Part shown: positions 8,706-17,853 of the stretch, piece after piece
Layout of the letters: every line of letters starts with the position of its first letter
Numbering within the stretch: position 1 is the stretch's first letter
Assembly: GCA_016124525.1 (NCBI GenBank)
Contig: WGNO01000042.1
Span: 1-54,348 of the forward strand
Direction of reading: 5' to 3'
Length of the DNA: 54,348 bases
From: Nostoc sp. RI_552
GTDB taxonomy: Bacteria; Cyanobacteriota; Cyanobacteriia; Cyanobacteriales; Nostocaceae
The notes under the pieces: generated by a model
Database searches by the model: none
Seen by the model: the letters and a program-made list of their open reading frames with translations, nothing else
What the model was told of the DNA's origin: nothing
Made by a program: the position numbers and the translations under genes

Positions 8706-10415
8706 ATGTCAACAAGCAAACCCCGCGACGTTCAAATCCTTCCCATTGCTACCAACACGACAGCAGTGCGATCGCGTAGTTGGTCAAGACTGAGATTTGA
8801 AATTGAATATGCCCTTGCCAAAGGTACAACTGCTAATTCTTATATAATTCAAGCTGATAAAATTGCTCTAATTGACCCTCCAGGAGAAACATTTACCCAA
8901 ATTTACCTGGCAGCTTTGCAGAAACGGATTGACTTAAAAACCATTGATTATGTAATTCTTGGTCATATCAATCCTAACCGCATCGCCACTATTAAAGCTT
9001 TATGGAAACTTGCACCCCAAGTGACCTTTGTCTGTTCCAATCCGGGGGCTAAAAATTTACGCACCGCTTCAGAAAATCAAGACTTACCAATAATGATCAT
9101 GCGGGGGGAAGAAACTCTCAATTTGGGTAAAGGTCATAATTTACAGTTCATTCCCACCCCCAACCCCCGTTATCCAGATCACCTTTGCACCTATGATCCA
9201 CAAACAGAAATTCTCTACTCAGATAAACTATTTGGGGCTCATATTTGCGGAGATCAGGTATTTGATGAAGGCTGGGAAAGCATTAACGAAGACCGACGAT
9301 ATTATTTCGATTGCCTCATGGCTCCCCACCCCCGGCAAATAGAAACAGCACTAGATAAAATCGCTGATTTACCCATCAGAGTCTATGCCACTGGACATGG
9401 CCCCATAGTGCGTTATGGCTTAATCGAACTCACCAAAGCTTATTACCAATGGATTTCCTCAGCTGCATGTGACTTGACAGTAGCACTGATTTATGCATCA
9501 GCCTATGGAAATACCGCCACTTTAGCACAAGCCATCGCTCATGGTATTACCAAAGCAGGCGTAGCAGTAGAATCAATCAACTGTGAATTTACAGAACCAG
9601 AAGAAATCCGCACAGCCGTAGAAAAATCTGCTGGTTTCATTATCGGTTCACCCACCCTTGGCGGCCACGCCCCCACACCAGTACAAACAGCCCTAGGAAT
9701 AGTTCTATCTACCGCCACTAACAATAAACTCGCCGGTGTCTTCGGTTCTTTTGGCTGGAGTGGAGAAGCAGTAGATTTAATAGAAAACAAACTCAAAGAC
9801 GCAGGCTACAAATTCGGTTTTGATACCATTCGTGTCAAATTTAAACCCAACGATGTCACCTTACAAATGTGTGAAGAAGCAGCAACCGACTTTGCCCAAG
9901 CGTTGAAAAAAGCCAAAAAAGTTCGAGTACCCAGTCTTCCAGCTACAAATTTAGAACAAGCAGTGGGTCGCATCGTCGGTTCCCTTTGCGTCGTTACAGC
10001 CAAAGAAGGCGACATATCCAGTGCCATGTTAGCCTCATGGGTTTCTCAAGCTAGCTTTAATCCACCTGGTTTAACTATAGCCGTGGCTAAAGACCGGGCA
10101 TTAGAAATGCTTATGCACTCAGGTAATAAGTTTGTCCTGAACATTCTCCAAGAAGGCAATCACATCGGCTTGATGAAACAGTTCCTCAAACCTTTTGGCC
10201 CTGGAGAAGACCGATTTGCCAATGTCCCCGCCGAAAAATCTGAAAACGGCGCACCCATCCTCACAGATTCCCTAGCATACCTAGAATGTTCTGTGCAAAC
10301 CCGAATGGAATCTGGTGATCACTGGATCGTGTATGCAACCGTAGACAGTGGCAAAGTTTTAAAATCAGATGGTGTCACAGCCGTCCATCAACGCAAAACG
10401 GGAAGTCACTATTAA
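8706..10415 (+). CDS. flv1: Flavodiiron protein Flv1 type, with altered diiron ligands
   Basis: Partner of Flv3 in a presumed O2-reducing hetero-oligomer. The 569-residue chain has the same three-domain layout: beta-lactamase-like domain, flavodoxin (LIYASAYGNTATLAQA, about 265-400) and flavin reductase (GDISSAMLASWVSQAS, about 420-569). The canonical HxExDH is replaced by GHINPNRIA: H87 stays but Glu, Asp and His become Asn, Asn and Arg, the hallmark of Flv1-type subunits, which are thought not to bind a normal diiron centre. It lies 89 bp after flv3 on the same strand, so co-transcription is likely. Adjacent flv3-flv1 order matches the heterocyst-type (B) pair of Anabaena, but the sequence alone does not settle A versus B. 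Confidence 0.9.
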   Translation: MSTSKPRDVQILPIATNTTAVRSRSWSRLRFEIEYALAKGTTANSYIIQADKIALIDPPGETFTQIYLAALQKRIDLKTIDYVILGHINPNRIATIKALWKLAPQVTFVCSNPGAKNLRTASENQDLPIMIMRGEETLNLGKGHNLQFIPTPNPRYPDHLCTYDPQTEILYSDKLFGAHICGDQVFDEGWESINEDRRYYFDCLMAPHPRQIETALDKIADLPIRVYATGHGPIVRYGLIELTKAYYQWISSAACDLTVALIYASAYGNTATLAQAIAHGITKAGVAVESINCEFTEPEEIRTAVEKSAGFIIGSPTLGGHAPTPVQTALGIVLSTATNNKLAGVFGSFGWSGEAVDLIENKLKDAGYKFGFDTIRVKFKPNDVTLQMCEEAATDFAQALKKAKKVRVPSLPATNLEQAVGRIVGSLCVVTAKEGDISSAMLASWVSQASFNPPGLTIAVAKDRALEMLMHSGNKFVLNILQEGNHIGLMKQFLKPFGPGEDRFANVPAEKSENGAPILTDSLAYLECSVQTRMESGDHWIVYATVDSGKVLKSDGVTAVHQRKTGSHY

Positions 10416-10432
10416 TTTCCTCCCCATTACCC

Positions 10433-10969
10433 TTAAATTCTCTTTTCTAAATATTGACCAATCATCAACTGCTCACCAGCACGAGAAATAATTGTTTGTC
10501 TGGTCCGATATTTACTCCCAATCAACTTTAACTCCTCCTCAAAGACTGAACCGTTATACTCAGTTCGCAAACATAATGTTTTAGTGTTGGAGAAATAATA
10601 TTTAGCCGTAACTGGTTTAGAAGTAGCAAAACCGCGATCGCGATACAAAATATTACCCGAGACCCCAAATAGTGTCGAACCTTGAGACTCCTTTCTACCC
10701 TTTAGGACATTTCTACTGTCCCAGGTAACCTCTGCACCACAAATTAAACTCATGGACTTTGCCAAATCGTGCATCTGACCGAGATTTTGCAATTCATCAC
10801 ATCCTTCTGTTAAAAACCGGATAGTGATTAGACTTTCCATTTCCTTCGTTTCACCCTCTGGCAAAGTATAGTAGCGTCTTTCAGAGCGCCACTGACCAAC
10901 TGATTCTTGAAAAAACTCTGCAATCTGGGATTCATTAACGGTTTGTGCAAATTTTAGCGGTGAAGTCAC
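10433..10969 (-). CDS. CpcS/CpeS-family phycobiliprotein lyase-like protein
   Basis: CpcS/CpeS-type lipocalin-fold proteins attach phycocyanobilin to cysteines of phycobiliproteins. The chain has the family pattern FFQESVGQWRSERRYY near the N-terminus, ITIRFLTEG, GSTLFGV, NILYRDRGFATSKPVTAKYYF, LRTEYNGSVFEEELKLIG and a C-terminal RTRQTIISRAGEQLMIGQYL. It resembles the CpcV/CpcU-like branch more than canonical CpcS, so the substrate is unknown. A GTG at 10969 fits the family start and has GAGG about 10 bases upstream; an ATG at 10993 would add eight residues. It converges with flv1 (17 bp between stops). Confidence 0.8.
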   Translation of the reverse strand: MTSPLKFAQTVNESQIAEFFQESVGQWRSERRYYTLPEGETKEMESLITIRFLTEGCDELQNLGQMHDLAKSMSLICGAEVTWDSRNVLKGRKESQGSTLFGVSGNILYRDRGFATSKPVTAKYYFSNTKTLCLRTEYNGSVFEEELKLIGSKYRTRQTIISRAGEQLMIGQYLEKRI

Positions 10970-11466
10970 TCTTAATTGTCCTCGCCTGAGCAAAAATTAG
11001 AATTACCTATATAATACATCGAGATAAAACACAATGTTTAGTTATAAATTTTAATGATATCCAAAGATACCATCAAATTTGCAGTATTATGTATATTTAT
11101 GTAAAAATAAGTTTTATAAGTTTATGTTGCTTAATTTGCCACCAGAAATCTCAAAAATTCCTGGAAATCACTATTCTCAATTAATAAACCAAGGAGTAAA
11201 AACTAGCTCACGAGCAAAGAGTTATACTTAGAACGTAATTTTCATCAGTGTTAAAAAATATTTACTTGTTGCATAAGCAACATAATAGTAAATATTCGAT
11301 AGACTCAAACAATCAACAAAAAAGCAAAACAAGCTATCAGAGGACCTTGATGTATTTATGCTTCTAAAAAGTTACTGATATCTACCTCACATTACCTTCA
11401 AATACACAAGCCCTTGCAGCCAATAACTACCCATAAAAGGCAAAATAAATGATTTTGGAGAAAAAA
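10970..11466. other. Intergenic region upstream of the RND operon
   Basis: AT-rich, with no coding signal. It must hold the promoters of the divergent lyase and efflux genes. The one structured element is the long palindrome at 11257-11296. Confidence 0.5.
11257..11296. promoter_or_regulatory. Long imperfect palindrome, possible operator
   Basis: Outer arms AATATTTACT (11257-11266) and AGTAAATATT (11287-11296) are exact complements. Inner arms TGTTGC (11267-11272) and GCAACA (11277-11282) are also exact, around ATAA. Only a TAAT insertion on the right breaks a 16-bp arm. It lies about 170 bp before the efflux adaptor gene, a plausible site for a repressor of the TetR or MarR kind, though no regulator gene is adjacent. 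It could instead be an RNA hairpin. Confidence 0.45.
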
Positions 11467-12903
11467 ATGCCTAAGAAACAGGCACAATTACCAAGCTATC
11501 AAGGCTCCTTAAATCAGGTAATTAATTGCCAATTACATTCAACTTCACCAACAAAACAAACAACACAAACAGCTAATAGTCCTTTGTCCATACGAGTCTT
11601 ACTCATTACTTATTTACTAGGTATTGGACTATTGACCGTCAGTTGTACATCAATACCCAAACAATCTGCTCAAGCCCAACCTCAACAACGCGGTCAAGGA
11701 GCAAATTCTAACAAAGCAACAGCCGTAGACGTAGCGATCGCCCGCACTGGCTTATTGCAACTCCAACCGACTTATACAGGTAATACCACACCATATCGCA
11801 CCGTATCATTGCGATCGCAAGTAGAAGGAAGGTTATTAGCCTTGAACTTAGGCTTAGGCGACAAGGTGAAGCAAGGGCAAAAAGTCGGATTTTTAGATGA
11901 TGCACTGTTATTAAAATCATTAAAACAAGCAGAAGCAGAACTAGCAGCCCTGAAATCAGAAGTAGCTAGGGCACAAACTCAAGTCAGTAATGCCCGTGCA
12001 GAAGTTGAAAAAGCGCGATTAGAACTAATCCAAGCCGAAGCAGACTCAAAACGACAACAAGAACTGTTTCAAGTCGGTGCCATTGCCCAACAAACCGCCG
12101 AACAAACACGCACCAAAGCAAAAACAGCACTCCAATCACTACGAGCAGCGGAAGAACGAGTACGCACAGAACAGCAAGCCGTCGCCGCCGCCCAAGGTAG
12201 AGTAATAGCACAACAAGCCGTAGTTGCTCAATTTCAGGAGCGCAGATCCTACGCTCGTTTAATCTCCCCCATCACAGGTGTAATTACACAAAGAATCACA
12301 GAACCAGGTAATTTACTCCAACCAGGAAACGAAGTCCTACAGATTGCCGACTTTAGCCGCATCAAAGTCGTAGTAGAAGTTTCCGAATTAGAACTGTCGC
12401 AAATTCAAATTGGACAATCCGTACAAGTCAGCTTGGATGCCTTCCCCAACGAATCATTAATTGGCAGAGTTACACGCATCTCTCCATCTGCCGATGCCAT
12501 TGCTCGTTTAATTCCCGTAGAAATAGTAATTCCCAACAATAACAACAAAATAGGTAGTGGACTCCTGGCAAGAGTTAAATTTGAAACCCAAACATCACAG
12601 CGAGTAGTGGTATCAGCAGCAGCCATTCAAAAAGCAGCAAACAACAATAATTCTTCTCAGTCCAGAGAAGATACTAGTGGTAAAGTCTTCCTAATTACAG
12701 AAACAGAAGGTGAAACCAAAGCTACTGCCCGTGTTGTTACTTTAGGTAATAAAGCCGATGGCAAAGTAGAAATTGTATCTGGCTTGCAAGCCGGGGAACG
12801 TTACATTGCCCGTAGTAGTAGACCATTACAAGAGGGTGAACCTGTAGTTCTTTCCGCCTTATCAGAAACAATCGAATCAACCTCCGGAAACATTAAAAAT
12901 TAA
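11467..12903 (+). CDS. RND efflux periplasmic adaptor (membrane fusion protein)
   Basis: Links an inner-membrane RND pump to an outer-membrane channel. ATG 11467 is preferred over ATG 11449 because GGAG lies 7 bases before it. A hydrophobic segment VLLITYLLGIGLLTVSC near residues 45-61 ends in a Cys and may be a lipoprotein signal, although Thr at -3 is unusual. Then come a lipoyl half (VSLRSQVEGRLLAL, GDKVKQGQKVGFLD), an alanine/glutamine-rich coiled coil (about 140-260), the second lipoyl half (LISPITGVITQRI), a beta-barrel domain and a membrane-proximal domain. The RND gene follows after 77 bp, so this is a two-gene operon. Substrate unknown. Confidence 0.88.
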   Translation: MPKKQAQLPSYQGSLNQVINCQLHSTSPTKQTTQTANSPLSIRVLLITYLLGIGLLTVSCTSIPKQSAQAQPQQRGQGANSNKATAVDVAIARTGLLQLQPTYTGNTTPYRTVSLRSQVEGRLLALNLGLGDKVKQGQKVGFLDDALLLKSLKQAEAELAALKSEVARAQTQVSNARAEVEKARLELIQAEADSKRQQELFQVGAIAQQTAEQTRTKAKTALQSLRAAEERVRTEQQAVAAAQGRVIAQQAVVAQFQERRSYARLISPITGVITQRITEPGNLLQPGNEVLQIADFSRIKVVVEVSELELSQIQIGQSVQVSLDAFPNESLIGRVTRISPSADAIARLIPVEIVIPNNNNKIGSGLLARVKFETQTSQRVVVSAAAIQKAANNNNSSQSREDTSGKVFLITETEGETKATARVVTLGNKADGKVEIVSGLQAGERYIARSSRPLQEGEPVVLSALSETIESTSGNIKN

Positions 12904-12980
12904 AAGCCCAGAACGAACCCAAGATTCTTAATTAGGAATTAGGACTTAGCAATAGCCCTTTGATTGGAGATTACCAATAG

Positions 12981-15900
12981 ATGCAGCAAACAAATAAAGG
13001 CGGCGGATTTAGTATTACCACCATTGCCATCCGCCGACATATCGGCACACTCATGCTAACCTTGGCACTATTGGTTATGGGTGTATTCTATCTAATCAAA
13101 ATACCAGTAGATTTACTACCATCAATTACCTATCCGCGAATTGGTGTACGCATAGATGCACCAGGAATTTCTCCAGAGGTAGCAATTGATGAAATAACAA
13201 GACCTTTAGAATCAACTTTTTCCGCCACAGAAGGTGTACTACAGATTTTTTCTCAAACTCGTGAAGGACAAGTAAGTTTAGATCTTTATTTTCAACCAGG
13301 AGGAAATATTGATCAAGCTTTAAATGATGCCACAGCCTCCCTTAATAGAGCTAGAAATAATTTACCCGACACTATTCAAACACCGCGCTTATTCAAATTC
13401 GATCCTTCCCAGTTACCAGTTTACGAATTTGCCTTAACTTCACCCTCCCTCAACAGCCTTGATTTACGTGTTTTTGCCGAAGAAGAATTAGCTCGCGAAC
13501 TAAACGTTGTTCCCGGGGTCGCAGGGGTAGACGTATCGGGAGGAGTGAAAGAAGAAGTGAGAGTCAATTTAGATTTAGATCGTTTGCAAGCTTTAGGTGT
13601 CAGTGTAACTGATGTCCTAGAAGAACTAAGAGACCGCAATCAAGATCTTTCCGGTGGTCGGCTTTTAGGGTCAAACTCTGAGCCATTGACTCGGACTGTG
13701 GGACGCTTCCAAAGTATTGATGAAATTGAAAACTTGTCTTTTGAAGTAACTTCTTCCTCAGTAGCCAATACCCAGACCCCAAATCCCAATCGTCGTGTTT
13801 ACTTGCGAGACTTTGCTGAGGTCATTGATGGCTCAGAAAAACAGCGAATCTACGTTTCTCTCAACAAGGAACCAGCTGTCAAAGTCAGCATTCAAAAACA
13901 GCCAGATGCCAACACAGTCAACGTTGTTGATGGCGTAAAAAAACGCCTCCAACAACTCGAAGCCTCTAGTATATTTCCCGAAGGAACAATACTCACATCT
14001 ACATTAGATGAGTCCCAATTTATTCGCAATTCCATCTCCAACGTTACTACCTCCGGGTTAATTGGCACAGGACTAGCCGCTTTTGCCGTTTTCTTATTTC
14101 TTGGTTCCTTGCGACAAACTCTCATTATTGTCATTGCTATTCCCTTAGCCAGTTTAACCGCCATAATCCTCATGGGAATATTTGGCTTATCCCTGAATAT
14201 ATTTAGCTTGGGTGGTTTAGCTTTAGGGGTGGGTATTGTCGTAGATAACTCCATAGTCATGTTAGAAAACATTGCTGAGGGTGCAGGTATAACTCCCGGT
14301 AAAAACAGCAAAACTCCCCTCAATTCCCAACAACTCATTGAAAAAGCTGAACAAAGTAGTCAACAAATAGAATCAGCTTTAATTGCTTCCACCAGTACTA
14401 ACTTAGTAGCAGTAATACCATTTTTACTGATCGGTGGCTTTATTTCACTACTATTTAATGAGCTAATTCTTACCATCACCTTTGCCGTCACAGCTTCAAT
14501 TGTCATTGCCCTTACAATTGTACCTATGCTTACCTCCCGCACCTTGGCATGGAAATTTTCCACTGGGTTGAGTAAGCTTTGGCTACTACAAGAATTCAAC
14601 CGTCGCTTTGACGCAGCCACAAAAACATATAGTCGTTTTTTAGCGATTATATTGCGCCAGCGATTTTTAACAGCGGCCATCGCTATTTTCCTCTGTGCAA
14701 GCAGTAGTTTGTGGATGGCTCCCCAAATTCCCCAAGAAATCCTCCCTACCATTAGCACTGGACAAGCCGTATTAAGTGCTCAGTTTCCACCAGGTACCCC
14801 TTTAGAAACTAATCAAAAAGTTATGGCTATGGTGGATGAGATCCTTTTGAACCAGCCAGAAACCGAATATGTCTTCTCTACAGCAGGCGGCGCAATTTTT
14901 GGTAGAAATGTTAATGCTAATCCCCTCAGAGGTACCAGCACAATTACCCTCGCAGATGGAACTGACATTGAAGCTTATATAGAACGAGTCACCCAAGAGT
15001 TTGACAAGCTCAATTTAGTGGGAATTCGCCTGCGCCTATTTCCTGGTCAAGTGCGGGGTTTAATTCTCAACAACTCCCCCGCACGTGGCGCTGATATTGA
15101 TATCATCCTTCAAGGTAGTGATACAAATACCCTAGAACAAACCGCTCGAGAAGTCCTCACTGCCTTAGAACAGCAAGCTACCCTAGTGAGATTTCGTCCC
15201 GAAGCTGATGACCGTCAACCAGAACTACAAATTCGTCCTGACTGGGAACGAGTCGCCACTTTTGGCCTAAACACCCAAGATATTGGCAATACAATTCAGA
15301 CAGCTATAGAAGGTACTGTACCCACCCAAATACAACGCGGTAACCGTTTAGTTGATGTCAGAGTCCAGTTGAAGGAAATATCACTACAAAAGGTTTCTCA
15401 ATTAGAAAGATTACCTTTATTTGTCAAGGACAATCGCCAAGTCCGTCTGAGCGATTTAGCCACAATTACCAAAGCACAAGCTCCTGGGGAGATTCAGCGC
15501 ATTAATCAACGTCAGGTTGTGATATTTGCAGGCAATTTAACCGCAGGAGCTAACCTCAGTGATGCTTTTAGCGAAGTAAATCAAATTATAAGTAGTGTAA
15601 ATTTACCTCAAGGTGTGAGTGTTTTACCTAGTGCGACGGCTACATCCAATCAGGAAATACAAAACTCCCTGAAACTATTAGGTGGATTGGCTAGTTTTCT
15701 AGTTTTTATAGTCATGGCCGTGCAGTACAACTCACTCATTGACCCTTTGGTAATTATGTTAACAATTCCTCTGGCTCTAGCTGGGGGAATTTTTGGGCTT
15801 TACATTACCAATACCCCCATTGGTGCGACGGTAATCGTAGGTGCAGTGTTATTGGTAGGTATTGTTGTTAACAATGCAATTATCATGGTAGAACTAGCAA

Positions 15901-16214
15901 ATCAAATTCGCCATCGCCACAAAGTTGACAGAAAAACGGCGATTTTACAAGCTGCTCCTCAACGCTTGCGCCCAGTACTAATGACCACCATTACTACAGT
16001 TTTAGGTATGTTTCCCCTAGCATTAGGAATTGGCGCAGGTTCAGAATTTCTTCAACCATTAGGCGTGGTAGTATTTTCTGGCTTGTCTATAGCCACATTG
16101 CTAACACTGTTGATCATACCCTGTTTTTATACCATCCTCCACGATTTACTACATTGGCATGGCGCAAAGCGAATTTTAATTTATTTCGGTATGGTCAGGA
16201 AAAAAATAAACTAA
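12981..16214 (+). CDS. RND-family efflux transporter, inner-membrane pump
   Basis: Proton-driven export pump of the AcrB/HAE1 type, 1077 residues, the usual size. A first membrane helix (about residues 25-42, LMLTLALLVMGVFYLIKIPV) is followed by a large periplasmic porter domain (GISPEVAIDEITRPLE). A block of helices around 350-560 contains GVGIVVDNSIVMLENIAEG with a conserved membrane Asp. The pattern repeats in the second half (helices about 890-1060, LVGIVVNNAIIMVELANQIR, LRPVLMTTITTVLGMFPLALGIGAGSEF). The second half has Asn-Asn where some pumps have acids, as is common. No outer-membrane channel gene is nearby, so a TolC-like partner must be encoded elsewhere. Confidence 0.93.
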   Translation: MQQTNKGGGFSITTIAIRRHIGTLMLTLALLVMGVFYLIKIPVDLLPSITYPRIGVRIDAPGISPEVAIDEITRPLESTFSATEGVLQIFSQTREGQVSLDLYFQPGGNIDQALNDATASLNRARNNLPDTIQTPRLFKFDPSQLPVYEFALTSPSLNSLDLRVFAEEELARELNVVPGVAGVDVSGGVKEEVRVNLDLDRLQALGVSVTDVLEELRDRNQDLSGGRLLGSNSEPLTRTVGRFQSIDEIENLSFEVTSSSVANTQTPNPNRRVYLRDFAEVIDGSEKQRIYVSLNKEPAVKVSIQKQPDANTVNVVDGVKKRLQQLEASSIFPEGTILTSTLDESQFIRNSISNVTTSGLIGTGLAAFAVFLFLGSLRQTLIIVIAIPLASLTAIILMGIFGLSLNIFSLGGLALGVGIVVDNSIVMLENIAEGAGITPGKNSKTPLNSQQLIEKAEQSSQQIESALIASTSTNLVAVIPFLLIGGFISLLFNELILTITFAVTASIVIALTIVPMLTSRTLAWKFSTGLSKLWLLQEFNRRFDAATKTYSRFLAIILRQRFLTAAIAIFLCASSSLWMAPQIPQEILPTISTGQAVLSAQFPPGTPLETNQKVMAMVDEILLNQPETEYVFSTAGGAIFGRNVNANPLRGTSTITLADGTDIEAYIERVTQEFDKLNLVGIRLRLFPGQVRGLILNNSPARGADIDIILQGSDTNTLEQTAREVLTALEQQATLVRFRPEADDRQPELQIRPDWERVATFGLNTQDIGNTIQTAIEGTVPTQIQRGNRLVDVRVQLKEISLQKVSQLERLPLFVKDNRQVRLSDLATITKAQAPGEIQRINQRQVVIFAGNLTAGANLSDAFSEVNQIISSVNLPQGVSVLPSATATSNQEIQNSLKLLGGLASFLVFIVMAVQYNSLIDPLVIMLTIPLALAGGIFGLYITNTPIGATVIVGAVLLVGIVVNNAIIMVELANQIRHRHKVDRKTAILQAAPQRLRPVLMTTITTVLGMFPLALGIGAGSEFLQPLGVVVFSGLSIATLLTLLIIPCFYTILHDLLHWHGAKRILIYFGMVRKKIN

Positions 16215-16546
16215 CCCATTTCTTTGTAGTGGGGGCATCTTGCCCACCAATATACAAACACAGCCGAGCTTGCCCAGGTCATGGGCAAAACCACTACTTC
16301 ACAAAGCATCGTTTGGTTAAGAGCAGGGTTAATGGCTCGTTTGAGCAGTTTTAAATGGTTGTAGGTGGTCATCACCACCCTAAATTTGATAGTTTTGATG
16401 CTTGTAATACAGACTTTTGTAATATAGCTTCTAACTCCAGCCCATTAGGATCGGTAAAATTATCCAAATTTTGATCTAAACAAGTAGACTGAAATAGGAT
16501 TATCGATTTATCATTAATGATTGTGAGTTTTTAAAGCAGCAAAACC
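16215..16546. other. Spacer with a dispersed repeat and a possible gene remnant
   Basis: Holds the palindromic repeat described at 16226-16255. On the minus strand an open stretch from about 16530 to TGA 16374-16372 reads ...NLDNFTDPNGLELEAILQK, which looks like a protein C-terminus but lacks a start. I regard it as an unassigned remnant. The rplS promoter should lie at the right end. Confidence 0.35.
16226..16255. repeat. Dispersed palindromic repeat (GGGCATCTTGCCC type)
   Basis: GGGCA-TCT-TGCCC at 16233-16245 inside GTAGTGGGGGCATCTTGCCC and CCACCAATA. The reverse-complement copy is at 46458-46485, and related copies are at 4860-4873 and 52286-52310. Confidence 0.7.
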
Positions 16547-16909
16547 ATGAGCGCTCAAGAGATTATTCGCTCCATTGAAGCGGAACAACTCAAATCAAAT
16601 TTGCCCGTCATCCATGTGGGCGATACTGTCAAAGTTGGAGTCAAGATTCAGGAAGGGCAAAAGTTTCGCGTACAACCCTACGAAGGCGTAGTCATTGCCA
16701 AACGTAATGGTGGCATTAACGAAACTATAACAGTCCGCCGTGTGTTTCAAGGTATTGGTGTTGAACGAGTATTTTTGTTACACTCTCCACGCATCGACAG
16801 CATTAAAATTCTGCGTCGAGGTAAAGTCCGCCGCGCTAAACTGTATTACTTGCGCGAACGTGTAGGTAAAGCTACCCGTATCAAGCAACGGTTTGACCGT
16901 ACCCTGTAA
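16547..16909 (+). CDS. rplS: 50S ribosomal protein L19
   Basis: L19 lies at the interface of the two ribosomal subunits. The 120-residue product carries the family signature: [45 protein letters not shown], and a basic tail [19 protein letters not shown]. It heads the cluster rplS-tRNA-Trp-secE-nusG-rplKAJL, the order I know from other cyanobacteria. ATG 16547 fits the family N-terminus. Identification is secure. Confidence 0.97.
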   Translation: MSAQEIIRSIEAEQLKSNLPVIHVGDTVKVGVKIQEGQKFRVQPYEGVVIAKRNGGINETITVRRVFQGIGVERVFLLHSPRIDSIKILRRGKVRRAKLYYLRERVGKATRIKQRFDRTL

Positions 16910-17059
16910 ATTTCGGCTCAAAGTATGGGAGAAATTTCTACTAGCAAGCGGCATTTGCCGCTGATTTGCTCCTCCGACAAAAATAAGGTAAGATATAAAG
17001 CGAAAGTTGCGCTATACTAGAGAAGGTTCAGCGCAATAACTGAATCCAAGCCACCCTGT

Positions 17060-17132
17060 GCGCTCTTAGTTCAGTTGGTAGAACGCAGGTCTCCAAAACC
17101 TGATGTCGGGGGTTCAAGTCCTCCAGGGCGCG
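17060..17132 (+). tRNA. trnW: tRNA-Trp (CCA anticodon)
   Basis: A 73-nt cloverleaf. Acceptor arms GCGCTCT and AGGGCGC pair over seven bases with one U-G, followed by discriminator G. The D arm contains TTCAGTTGGTAGAA, the anticodon arm GGTCTCCAAAACC has anticodon CCA, and the T arm GGGGGTTCAAGTCCTCC has the TTCAA loop. CCA is not encoded. A TATACT at 17013-17018 could be its -10 box. It sits directly upstream of secE, a common bacterial arrangement. Confidence 0.97.
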
Positions 17133-17631
17133 CTTGAAAGCAAAAAACACAGCCCGAACTTTTGGTTCGGGCCTAATGATTTTCAATATTGCAGTTTGCA
17201 CCTTTTTTTGCTTCCAGCGAGTATGATGGAGTGAGAACAGTGAATCTGGGTAAAATTGTACTGGGCAGAAAACCGTAACTCAATTTGTACTCACACAATT
17301 CCAGAACATAGTGGAAATATCACCAACATTACACCTTTAGTTGGTAATAAGACAGCAATCTGATCTGATATGCTTGGGTTATCTTAAGCAGTCCCTCAGT
17401 CACATGCTAGACATCAGTTTATCTAGTTATCAGCAAAAAAAATTGATCTACGTAGAAAAGTAATTCCCAATATTTTTGAGGGAATAGAGGGATTACCGTT
17501 TATCCCAGTAATTTTAGAACCTGGGACTAGGATTACAAACGTAGTTTTCCAGCATTGGCTGCCCTTAGCCACTGTTGTCAAGATTTCTATGAGCGGTAAA
17601 GCTTCTATTACAAACTGAGGGATAAACGACA
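17133..17631. other. Spacer between tRNA-Trp and secE
   Basis: Begins with the hairpin at 17152-17172. Beyond that I see no gene: short frames on the minus strand have no coding character. The secE promoter probably lies in the last 250 bases. Confidence 0.5.
17152..17172 (+). terminator. Hairpin after tRNA-Trp, probable terminator or processing signal
   Basis: GCCCGAAC (17152-17159), a 5-nt loop, GTTCGGGC (17165-17172): a perfect 8-bp GC-rich stem starting 20 bases after the tRNA. The T-tract after it is poor (CTAATGATTTT), so termination may be partial. Confidence 0.6.
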
Positions 17632-17853
17632 ATGACAAAAAAAAATGAAGCGGAAATGCCAGTAAACACCAGTGGGTTTAGCTTGACCAACTTCTTTGAG
17701 GGTACAAAAGAAGAACTGGAAAAAGTAGTTTGGCCAAGTAGAAAGCAACTAGTGAGCGAGTCAGCAGGTGTCCTATTAATGGTCACACTCTCTGCATCTT
17801 TGATATATTTGGTCGATGGATTGTTCGGTTGGGTGGCACAACAGGTATTCTGA
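17632..17853 (+). CDS. secE: Preprotein translocase subunit SecE
   Basis: Small essential subunit that clamps the SecY channel. The 73-residue form with one membrane helix is usual in cyanobacteria. SLTNFFEGTKEELEKVVWPSRKQLVSES is the amphipathic helix plus the conserved VVWPSR motif, followed by the transmembrane segment AGVLLMVTLSASLIYLVDGLFGW. The TGA stop at 17851-17853 overlaps the nusG ATG by one base, so the two genes are translationally coupled. Confidence 0.95.
   Translation: MTKKNEAEMPVNTSGFSLTNFFEGTKEELEKVVWPSRKQLVSESAGVLLMVTLSASLIYLVDGLFGWVAQQVF

Noticed and set aside
16154..16354. Plus-strand frame overlapping the end of the RND pump gene
   Set aside because: Starts inside the pump gene and ends in a repeat; no conserved content.
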